Assembly: GCA_963580285.1 (NCBI GenBank) | Contig: OY757012.1 | Span: 167,264,652-167,328,651 of the forward strand | Direction of reading: 5' to 3' | Source: Lucinisca nassula | Taxonomy: Eukaryota; Mollusca; Bivalvia; Lucinida; Lucinidae | DNA: 64,000 nucleotides | Shown: piece by piece, positions 38,701 to 50,700 of the stretch | Layout: every line of letters begins with the position of its first letter | Position numbering within the stretch: the first letter of the stretch is position 1 | Made by a program: the position numbers and the translations under genes | Notes under the pieces: generated by a model | What the model saw: only the letters and a program-made list of their open reading frames with translations | Told to the model about the DNA's origin: nothing | The model's database searches: none

Positions 38701-41700
38701 TACATAATTCCTGCCAATCATGCCCCTGGGTTCTCAATGGGCCACACCCCTGGGCCCCTTCGCTCCCATAGACTCATTATGGAAAAAAGCTTTCAAAATT
38801 GCTCAACCCGTTGTGCTTGGATGAACAAGATGGCTAAAATTATAAAAACCTTGTGTCAACCAAAATTGCTCACCCTCTACTCTAGACTACCATATATTAT
38901 CTTCAATTCCATTTGTACAATATGGATCAGGTGAGCGATCTAGGGCCATCATGGCCCTCTTGTTTTCATTTATTGAGCCAAAGTTAGACTGTGCACTGTA
39001 AAAATAGTGTAAATTAGACTAAAAGGCAGTGTAAAATTTTCATTTGAACTCATGTGAACAAGAATCATACACCATTTTGGTGTAAAGTGTTACTTGTTTA
39101 GTTTACTCAAAATTTGGCATAGCGGTGCAACTTTGGTGTTTGGTGTAACAATTTTGTAAAACAAAGCTCTGTTGCATATCAATCAGTGTTTGAAATAATA
39201 CACTATTTATGGTGTAAGGTTTGCTTCCAAATAGTGTAACATTTGACATTCTAGAGGCCACAACTTTTAAAGGCCGGTGTAACTGTAAACATTACATTTT
39301 TTCTGTGTAATGTACTATCGGTGTAATATATTTTTCTTTGAATGACGTTTAATATTTTGTAATGTTCAGTGTAAACAAGTCATGGCACCTTGAAAGCATT
39401 ATCGTTCCAGCTTATCGGTGTTCTCTTATACTGGTTTTTTGTTCCATTTTAACGTAATATGTCACATGAATGTTGTTGTATTCCTCTTTCCTGTCATATA
39501 GATCAAAACGGCATAAATGTCATAAAAATATATTGTTATTAATACTGATAAAAATCATGCTAAATGAGATGAAAATCAGGTGTAAACTCTATTTATTAAT
39601 GAAGTATTTACACAAAATCAAATCGAGCCCCGCTCATCTGGGCTTGAAGAAATAGATGGGCACCAGGATGCTTCCACGCAGAACTGAAACAGACCGCACA
39701 AGAGTACTGGTAAACAGCTTAGAGGATCTAAGCCTGCCCAGCGGTGCAAGTATGACCGTCCAGGCTGACAAACCCTATTGGTTTCTTTGGGCGACAAGGC
39801 TTGAGATGTCATTTCATCGCAATGTTGGGCAAAAGTCGCACAGAATTGAAAGCAACATCTCCAAAATGACCTAAATACATGTAGTGTTGAAGGGGACGTA
39901 AAACCTTATGGAGGGACGTCATGTCGTAAAGAATCTAAAACACCTTTTTGTCATCTATGAAAAAGTGAAAAATGTAATCCATATAAACTGAGCTAGAGTA
40001 AAAGTTTGACAGAAATCATACACTAAAATCAAGTAGCCTCTTGTACATGTATTATCAGAGATTTCAATCACAAACAATAACAAATCACCACATTCCAGTT
40101 ACAGATTAAATGGCCTCACAAATTATCTCCAGCTGTGCTGAGAAACAAGCTAAAATTCATTGAAAGTGGAGTAAAATTATACAGTGGCAGTAGGTCTTCT
40201 TGTTGGTTTTCTGAGCTCAGGCTCATTCATCCCTGCAGTCCCATATATAGTTGGTTGGCAAACATTTTAAACCATGATCAGATACTGCAGAATTCAGTAT
40301 AAAACATAGCAAAGATCTTTGAAAATTTTTTGTTTTTGTTTGGTTTGAGGTTTAGCGTCCCCGTCAACACTGTATAGGTCATTTTGGAGATGTTGCTTCC
40401 AATTTTGTGGGACTTTTACCTGACATTGAGATGAAATGACATCTCAAGCCCTGTCGCCCAATGAAACCATTAGAGTTTATAAACATGGACATTCCGACTC
40501 GCACAGCTTTGCCTGGGCAGGCTTAGATCCTCTAAGCGATTCACAAGTACTTGTGTGTGGTCGGTTTCAGCTCTGCCTGGAAGAATCATGCAGCCCGTCT
40601 ATTTCTCCAAGCCCCAATTGGCGGGATCTTTGAGAAAATTAAAACTGAGACTATAACAAGCCAGTTCATCAGAAAAGAGTTCTTATCACATAAATGAACA
40701 GCAATACCTCAGGTGAGCCTTCATATAAGCCCAGTCTTGACAGTCATTGCTGCTTACAGACATGTAAATTAACTCTTATCTTGCTGTTCACGACAACCCC
40801 TTATCTTTGCAAACAGTGTAGATCCAGATCAGATGGCTTCTGAAGAAGCCATCTGATCAGGATCTACACTGTTTGACATTCAGTTTGTGAATTTGTAGGA
40901 ATAAGTTACATCAAGTAATCTGATTGGTTCAAAATCAGAAATGGGTGTGGCTAAATTTAATATTCAGCAAGATAAGGGTTAAATGTGACCTTGAGATAAC
41001 TTCTTGCAAGACATTGCATATCTAGCTCTATTTCTTGTCTGCACACAGGCATTGGAAGAGCATGAATCAGAGACTGCTAAGGACCCTTTTCTCATGTAAA
41101 CCTCACTGAAACCTATAAAGAAAGAGTTCATTTAGCATTTATGTGTTAACCCTTGACCTGCTGAATATTTATATATGCCACACCCATCAATGCTTATCAA
41201 CCAATCAGATTTCTTGATGCAAATTATTGCAACAAATTCATAATCTGAATGACAAACAATGTAGATCCTGATCAGATGGCTTCTTCAGAAGCCATCTGAT
41301 CTGGATCTACATTGTTTGAAAGATAAAACATATCGAGCTCAGCAGGACAAGGGTTAATACCATATTTAACCTAAGTTTTTGGACACCTCAAGACCTTATC
41401 TTACTTGTTCTAAAATTTGAATAAGTACAATGTACCACCCAATGTTGTGTTTAAAAACAGCTTGATGAGTGGCAAACAGTGTAGACCCTGATGAGATGCC
41501 GCATTCTGCCGTATCTCATCTTGGACACTGTACACATTTTGCTCCGACCTGTTTGTCTAAATACATATGGTAAATACTTTTACTTTTGAACATGTTTCTT
41601 TAGGAACCAGAAGATGAACAGATTGTAGAAGAAATGAAAGAAGAACAATATAGTAGTGGCACTACCACTCGTTCTTCTCTCACTCCTAAAAATATATCAC

Positions 41701-44700
41701 CTGTCAGTAATGTAAGATCTGTGTTACAGAACTTCAGATAATGAGGAGTAAAGAGAATAATTTAGGAAAAATAATGTAAAGTTTTCCATTGAAAACATAG
41801 GCTGTTGATACTTGCATGAACTTTTTCCCCATATGTTGTGGATACTTTTAAGATTCACCACAACAAGATGGTTCAAAGTACACCACAACCTCTTTATAAC
41901 ATTATTCTTGCGGTCTGCAGAAATACCAGTGTTTGTTAAAGAACCATGTTACATTGAAACAAAATGTTTAGATAATATAGAAAAATGACCATTTATGGTC
42001 ATTTTTCTATATTATCCAAACATTTTTGGGATCCCTCTTCCAACGCTAAACATTTTTGGGATCCCTCTTCCAATGCTGCGGCCCCCACCCATAGGGGCTT
42101 TAAGAAATATATGGGCTGCATGATGCTTCCACACAGAGCTGAATCCGGCCCGCACACTAGTACTGGTAAACCGCTTAGAGGATCTAAGCCCGTCCAGGAT
42201 ATGGGTGCGGACCGTCCATGCTAATATACCCTATTGGTTTCATTGGGCGACAGGGCTTGAGATGTCATTTCATCTCAATGTCGGGTAAAAGTCCCACAAA
42301 ATTGGAAGCTAGGTCTCCAAAATGACCTTTAGTGTTGACGGGGACCTTAAACCTCAAATCAAACAAACAAAATCTCCCAACGCTGTCATATCCAAAATTG
42401 TTTTATGGCAAACCATGTTTCAATGAGGTTGTGGTGTAGTTCTTAACATAACTCTTTTTATGTAGAAATAAGGAAAACTATGTGACAATTATCCTCAATA
42501 CTCCCTGTGATCTGGAGACCTGAGTTGTGAGCTGGTTTAACTTCTGTTGATTGTTTATAATATCATTACCACATGAGTTGAGACAAGTGAACATGTGCTT
42601 TTAGACATGTGCAAAAAGCATTGATTCAGATCAGTCTGCACTGTGCGCAAGAGTCTGACCATCCATGCTTATAAACCCTATTGGTTTAATTGGGCGACAG
42701 GGCTTGAGATGTCATTTCGTCTCAATGTCGGGTAAAAGTCCCACAAAATTGGAAGCAATGTCTCCAAAATGACCTTTACAGTGTTGACGTGGACTTTAAT
42801 CCTCAAATCAAACAAACAAAATCAGATCAGCCTGCACACCTATGCTGTCTGATCAGTTTTCATAATATGCTGTATGGATGTAAGATAACTCAAAGCTTCC
42901 TTTGGCAGACAAGGAAGACTGCTGGCTTCTTTCTTCACTAAGGCTAGTTTGAGCTTTCACTACCATAAGGTTATCAAATCTGCAATATTATCATCCCTGT
43001 AAACCCTTATCCTGCTGAATAAATTAATTTGCATACTCACATTTCTATCTATCTACCAATCATCATAGTATCTGATGCAATTTTTTCGATAAATTCACAA
43101 ATCCCATGACAGTGTAGATCCTGATCAGATGGCTTCTTCAGACTCTGATCTGGATCTGTAGAGTTTGCAAAGGTAGGGGCTGTGGTGTTAAGCAGAATAA
43201 GGGTTAACCCTTATCCTGCTGTTCATGACAACCTTGTCTTTGCAAACAGTGTAGATCCAGGTCAGAAGCCATCTGATCAGGATCTACACTGTTTGACATT
43301 CAGTTTATGAATTTGTAGGAATAAATCGCATCAGGTAATCTGATTGGTTCAAAGTCAGAAATGGGCGTGGCTAAACTGAATATTAAGGGGAACGGGAACA
43401 CCTTCAGGGTAGGCAACTCCTGCAAAAGTATTTTTGTCTCCCATGTCAATAGGGGTCAACTCTTTAAGGAAAGGTTTTGCTCCTGAGGAGCAAATTCTTT
43501 CCTTTAAGAGTAGACTTCTTTTTCAGTTGGACAGGGCTTGTGGAAAAGCGAACAGAAAGTCCCCAAAGTTGTTTCCCTTTGAAAAATGGCAAAAAAATCA
43601 GCCAGGTGTTCCCATTCCCCTTAAGAAAGATAAGGGTTAAGAAAAAAGGGATTTACAGGGATGTACATTATTCTTCTTACATTTACATACTATGAATCCA
43701 CTCGTTAGAATAGCCTCAATGAGGTAGTTCTGATGAGCACTAACAATATATATTTGGACTAGAAATAAGAAAAATATTGAACCTTTTCATCTGCAAAATG
43801 CTTGTTCTAGTGATAAAAAAGACACCGTTGCAGATGGATGTGTTACCATAATTATATGCTGGTTTGAATCTAGATCTTGACGGAGCACATGTGTCCAGAG
43901 ATATATTTTCATTTGTCTTGATTCATATGTTTCACAGATTCCATAATTTTGTTTGTTTATCATTGTCACTTTAACCATTAATTTTTCAATCCTTGACCAT
44001 GCAGACATGCCTGTCTGGGCCCATATGCTTGAGGCTAGCAAAGTCGTTACTTCACATTTGAACGTCAACCTTTCAGCATGGCAAAAATCACATATATTTT
44101 GCTGAAAAAAAAATGCACTGCAAAAGCTACTGATTTTTTTTTTTCAGCAAAATACCACTGTATAAGATATACTTAGTACACCACAACCTCTTTATAACAC
44201 TAGTAATGGGGTCCATATAAGATAAAAAATGTGTAGGTTATATAGAAAAATGACCATTTATGGTCATTTTTCTATATAACCTATACATTTTTGGGATCCA
44301 TTTTGATACCGTGTTCTATCCAAAACCGTGTTATAATGAGGTTGTGGTGTAGAACATTTAATATTTTGACCACTAGTGAGTTTGCTAAGCTTTCAAATGA
44401 ACAACTTTGAAAAGCCGAACCCTGTGAATTTATTTAAAAAGAAAATCAAGAAAGGAATGAAAAAGAGAGATTTTTTTCTTTACAGAATCAAAACAAGTAA
44501 AGTTATTTTTTGATGCTAACAATCTGGCTTGACACATTATAGGCATATTGCATATGTAAGTTTTCTTAAATTTAGAACAAGCCATATTATTTTTAGAGAA
44601 AAATATGTCTTGCAGGTTTAGACTGCTGATAAATATTGCTGAAACAGAACGTGCATAAATAACATTTCATGGTTTATCAGGAAATATCAGTTTCATTGCA

Positions 44701-47700
44701 ATATTTCTAAAGACATAATCATGGGTTATTTTATAGTAGCTGTGTATCAATAACACTATTTTATCTAACCCTGACCAGGTATTTTTATCCAAGCTTATGA
44801 AGCTAACTTTACCCCTTGAAACAATAAAAAACTTAGACCCTTTAACCACCAATCACAACAAGCAGATAACATTTCCTTTCTTTTATAGAAAATTGGCCCA
44901 GACATTAGATGTGAATTGTCTGCTTGGCAGATGATTCACATGAATTGTCAACCCTTATTTTTGTCGCACCTGCTATTAACATGGCACGATATAGGCACCC
45001 GGTTTTCCGCCCATTTGTCTGTTCGTCCGTTTGTCAAGGCGTCAAAATTTGCAACCACCCTATCGTTCACCCAAAGGTTCAAGTTTATTTCTCAAGAACT
45101 ATAAGAGCTTCATTAATGATATTTGGTACTAACTTGTATCTGTGGATGGCAACTTAAGTGCAAGCATCCATATTTGACCTTGACCTACATTTCATGCTTC
45201 ACTGACTTCGTAAAATATTGCGACCACCCTAGCGTTCACCCAAAGGTTCAAGTTTATTTCTCAAGAACTATAAGAGCTTCATTAATGATACTTGGTACAA
45301 ACTTGTACCTGTGGATGGCAACTTTAATGCAAGCATCCATATTTGACCTTGACCTACATTTCATGGCTCATTGACTTTGTAAACTATTGCAACCACCCTA
45401 CCATTCACCCAAATGGCCAAGTTTATTTCTCAAGAACTATAAGAGCTTCATTAATGATACTTCGTACTTACTTGTATCTGTGGATGGCAACTTAAATGCA
45501 AGCATCCATATTTGACCTTGACCTACATTTCATGGTTCACTGACTTAGTGAACTATTGCAGCAACCCTAGTGTTCAACCTAATGTTTTAGTTCATTTCTC
45601 AAGAATGAATTAGATCTTCGTTAATGATATTTGGTACAAGCTTGCATCTAGGAATGGCAACTTTCATGGAAGCATAAATATTTGACCTTGCCCAAGATTT
45701 CATGGTTCGTTGACTTTGTGCCCTCACAGGCGTGACATAGCCTTCGGCGGAATTCTTGTCTCTAAAAGATAAAAAATGCCATTTTATACTGTCCCAGTAG
45801 AATTAACTTGTTACTTTAAGAGTTAACCCCATTAGAAATAGTCTTAATGGCTGGTACAGCTTGCATCACGAAAACATGCCTATATAATTTTAACCCCATT
45901 AAACCCCACTTTTATATACTAAAAACTGGGATTAAAGGGTATAGATTATTTTTCTTATTTCTGCTCAAAAACATAGATTGTGGGTACTCGTTAGAACCAC
46001 CTCAGAAAGGCAGTTCTAAAGAGTTCCCACAATCTGTGTTTGGAGCAGAAAAATATCAGAATTGTTTATCTGAAAATTTTTATTTTTTGGTAAAAGTTTC
46101 CAATATATTTGAATAGTCGTGTTTTCGTAATGTAATTGAAATTTTATACATGTCTACAGTTGCTTTAAACCATTTTCCACCCCATTTGCAGTAAAGTAAA
46201 TACCGTTTTGGCCATAGTAAGGGCTAAATGCACTTTATCACAAAAGAAATCCCTAGAAAGCCCTTCTCATTATGAAAACACGCCTATACAAATACACAAT
46301 AAACTTTACCGCCTTTAAAAAAAAAATTGTAAGATTAAAAATTGTGATATTTATCTTATTTCTGCTAAAAATATAGATTGTTTGTACTCTTTAGAACCGC
46401 CTCATCAAGGCGGTTCTAACAAGTACCCACAATGCAGAAATAAGAAAAATAAGGTTTACCCCTGTAAACCCCACTTTTACCATATAAAAGTGGGGTTCAA
46501 GGGGTCAAAATTATATAGACGTGTTTTCGTGATGTCATCATGTTAACACGTCCCTGAAATGAAAACCCCTCTAAACCCCACTTTATAAAGAGAAAACTGG
46601 GGTTTACACGGGTATACATGTTTTGCTTATTTCTTTTGTGCAGGCGGTCAATGGTTTACAGGATCTTGTTGTCTTTTACTTTTTGTTTTAATAAATGTTC
46701 TTTTGTCTTGATAAATGTTTTAATTGTAATTTTTGTTTTTATAGGTGTGTAATTCGTGTATAACTGTAATTTGACATAACTTTGTCTTACCTTCACAGGG
46801 TGTCACATTCTAAATATAACCACCCCCCATGAAAATATCATCATGAATACTAATATACACCATAAAATACACAAGAATTGTGTTTACTAAATTTTAGTGT
46901 TGCATTTACTCTACACCATTTATGGGCCGGCCTCGGTAGCTCAGTCGGATGCACTTATGACTGGAGCTCAGGAGGACGCAGGTTCGATACCTCCCGGAGG
47001 CAGCAACATTCTTTCATGGAGATTGATCATGAAATATTTTCTGCGATCATTCTGTCCTTTCTGCTGATTCAAGAAGGGCATTTGTCAGTTTCTGGCAAAA
47101 GAATGTGCACTGTACTGGTTAATCGCTTACATATAAGCCTGCCCAGGAAAAGTGTGGATAGATAAACTGACCATCTCAAAAATGACCTAAAATAGTGTTG
47201 ACTGGGCCATTAAACACCAATACAAACAAACAAACATGATTTATGGTCATTTTTGTCGCACCTGCTATTAGCATGGCATGATATAAGATCCTGGTTTTCC
47301 ATCCATTCATTCGTTTGTCTGTCCGTCTGTTTGTCAAGGCTTCAACATTTGCTATCATCCTAGCATTCACCCTAATTGTCAAGTTTATTTCTCAAAAACT
47401 ATAATAGCTTCATTAATGATATTTGGTACAAACTTGTATCTGTGGATGGCAACTTAAATGCAAGCATCCATATTTGACCTTGACCTACATTTTATGGTTC
47501 ACTGACTTTGTAAAATATTGCAACCTCCCTAGCCTTCACCCTAATGGTCAAGTTCATTTCACAAGAACTATTTGAGCTTCATTAATGATACTTGGTACAA
47601 ACTTGTATCAGGGGATGGCAACCTAAATGCATGCATCCATATTTGACCTTGACCTACATTTAATGGTTCACTGACTTTGTAAAATATTGTGACCACCCTA

Positions 47701-50700
47701 GCATTCACCCTAATGGTCAAGTTCATTTCAAAAGAACTATAAGAGCTTTTTTAATGATACTCAGTATATAATTGTATCTAGGGAGGACAACTATTATGCA
47801 GGCATCCATATTTGACCTTGACCTGAATTTCATGGTTAACTGACTTTGTGAGCTATTGTATCAACTCTAGTGTTCAACCTAATATTTAAGTTCATTTCTT
47901 AAGAACTATTAGAGCTTCATAAATGATACTTGGTACAAGCTTCCATCTAGGAATGGCAACTTTTATGGAAGCATCAATGTTTGACCTTGGCCTAGATTTC
48001 ATGGTTCGCGACATAGCCTTCTGGGGAATTCCTGTTCTATATAATCTACGAGGACTGTTCAAATATGAATGCAACTAAGCACATAAAAATGATTCTGTGA
48101 TAGATTTCGATGAAAAATTTATTTTGTCCCCTCAAAGTATTCCCCTTTAACAGATATACAAACTTTCAGGCTTCTGATCCAATCATTGAATGCATTTTGG
48201 TAGTCTTTTCGAGGTATACTATGAAGGCACTGGAATATTGCAGAACCGAGGTGTTTGCGCTGTACAAATTTTCGACCAGAAAGGTATTTTTCATCCGCGG
48301 GAACAAAAAAAAAGTCACATGGGGCAAGGTCAGGGGAATACGGGGGGTGAGGGAGTTCAACAACCTTTTCCTGCTTCAGATAGTCTTGCACAATGAACGC
48401 ATTGTGCGATGACGCATTGTCATGTAGCAATCTGACATTGGCCAAACCAGTTGTGGGTCTTCGTTCTTTGAAATATTTCTTCAATTTTCGAAGAACTTTA
48501 TTCTTGTAAAACTTAGCATTTACAGATTTGCATTTAGGCACAGCAACCTGAATAGCAGGGTGTGTCTTTTTCTGCTCATCTGTCAACAGATGGGGAATCC
48601 ATCTAGCACAGATCTTTCTCATTTTCAAATCCCGTTTCAGAATTGTATGAGCTGCTTCTAATGAGATGCCAACCACACTAGCTATTTGCCTAGTGGTGTA
48701 TCGTGCATCTGTAGCAACTATTTCTTTCACTCTAGCAACCATCTTGGCAGATGTTGCTCTTTTCGGCCGACGATCATGTGGTGCATCTTCTGTTGAGCCT
48801 AGCTCACAGTTGAATTTCTTACACCAACGAAAAACTGTCGGAAAAGACATTTCATTATGCCCATAAACCGAACATTTATTCATCAAAAATGTTTTTGCGC
48901 CGTATACCAAGAATACAATGATTCTTAATATAGGACCGTATTTCAACGGCTAATCTGACCTTCTTCCAACCATGTTTTGTATTAGTATACAAGAGTAGAC
49001 AGTGTTTATCGAACGATATACATGGCTTAAGTGCACGGATTTTAACAATTTTGGTATCAATGTATAGGTAAAATGTTTTTCTACGCTGTGATATTTATTT
49101 CCAGGTGATTTTCGCATTAGTGCATGAGAAACTTTCTACTTGCATTCATATTTGAACAGTCCTCATATACAGTTTTGTCTCACACAAAAATGACCATTTG
49201 TTTGACCATTTATTGTCATTTTTCTTTATAATCTATACATTTTTGGGCTCCATCTTTATACTGTGATATATTCAAAACTGTTATATTGAACAGTGTTATA
49301 AAGAGGTTTAGGTTTTACATCATAACATTTAATGTATAGAAAACATATCCTTTCAAAGTCATCATTATTTTGTTGTCCTAGAAACCCAGCACTTTTTTTT
49401 ATGAAATCCTACTGTGCGAAAAGATCTTGAGAGATACTGGTATGAATAAAGATCAACGCAGAAGTCATTGAAGAGTTCATTAGAAGTTAAGATAAATATA
49501 CTATAATTTTAGTTGTAATATGTCTATATTTTTTTAAATAAAGTTTGTTGCTTCTCAAAGGAAAAACTGGGCGTGGAGCACTTGTCTTAAAGGGAAGATA
49601 ATGTTTGTTCCTCTGGATGCAAATACATTTGTTTAAGAGTTTCTCTGCAATGGCAAGACCAGGGTTTAGTTTGTTTAAAACTAACAACAGACTTAGTTAT
49701 TTTTTTTGTTAAAACTTGGATCATTAAATATGGTACATATTCTAATAACTTTGCTAAAAAATGTTAGTAGCTTTTGCAAATGCACATGCTGCTCACATTT
49801 TTTCAGCAACAAATTCAATATACCGTATTCGACCTATTTACCGCACCGTGCGCTAAGTTTTTTCAAAATTGTATGAAAATATTGTGGTGAAAAATCTACC
49901 TAATAAGCGCACACTCAAGACGAAAAACAAATACGAAAAAAAGCTTCCGATATAATTATTTTATAGAGTTGAATTTCAGCATAGGGGTTCACCACATATA
50001 CATATGATTGTCTGGGTCAAAGATGCAGCAAAACTCAATATGAATTTATTGGAAGGTTACTGTAAAGTGTGCGCTTGTGTATTTTTTTCCAGAAAAAGCT
50101 TGGGTGTGCGCTTATAAGAGCATGTGCGGTAAATAGGTCGAATACGGTATTCAGTATCGCACTTGCTGGAATAGTTAACATTTTTACCACTTATGAACTT
50201 GTTAAGCTTTGAACAACTGTGCTCAGGAAATTAAAGCCACTTGCTACTTACTGTTTCCAAAATGGACATTGGAAGCGAACAATATTTTCAGATTTTTTTT
50301 TCTTGTTTGAAGAAAATAAGGCTTTATTTTTCGTGTTAATTGTTTGATAAATAGAGGATTCACAGGAAATGTCAAGCCTTATTTTCCTTGAAAATAAATA
50401 AAAAAGAAAATGAAATACCGTCTGCTACGATTTCACTTCCTGGTTTAAAGGTTACTAATCATGCACATACACCCCACTTCTTTATAACACTAGTAATGGG
50501 GTCCAAAGCAGAAACCATTTTAGTTAAACAACCGTGTTATATCCAAACAAAAATGTATAGATTATATAGAAAAATGACCATTTATGGTCATTTTTCTATA
50601 TAATCTATACATTTTTGGGATCCATCTTGAAACCGTGTTATATACAAAACTGTGTTATAATGAACCCTGTTAAAATGAGGCTGTGGTGTATTTCAGGATG

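Larger units (their letters stand above)
46905..49318. mobile_element. MITE family I, copy I6, shattered by three insertions
   Basis: Pieces: TACACCATTTATGG (to 46924), ATTTATGGTCATTTTT (47240-47255), CTATATAATCTA (48037-48048) and TAATCTATACATTTTTGGGC to AAAGAGGTTT (49166-49318). Between them lie a SINE, element D3 and a mariner. Confidence 0.6.

Noticed and set aside
46878..47165. 95-aa open frame
   Set aside because: Runs through a tRNA-derived SINE.
48119..48946. Intact 275-aa gene
   Set aside because: It is open, but the first catalytic Asp region is deleted and it is inside a TIR-bounded mariner, so it is annotated as a defective transposase.
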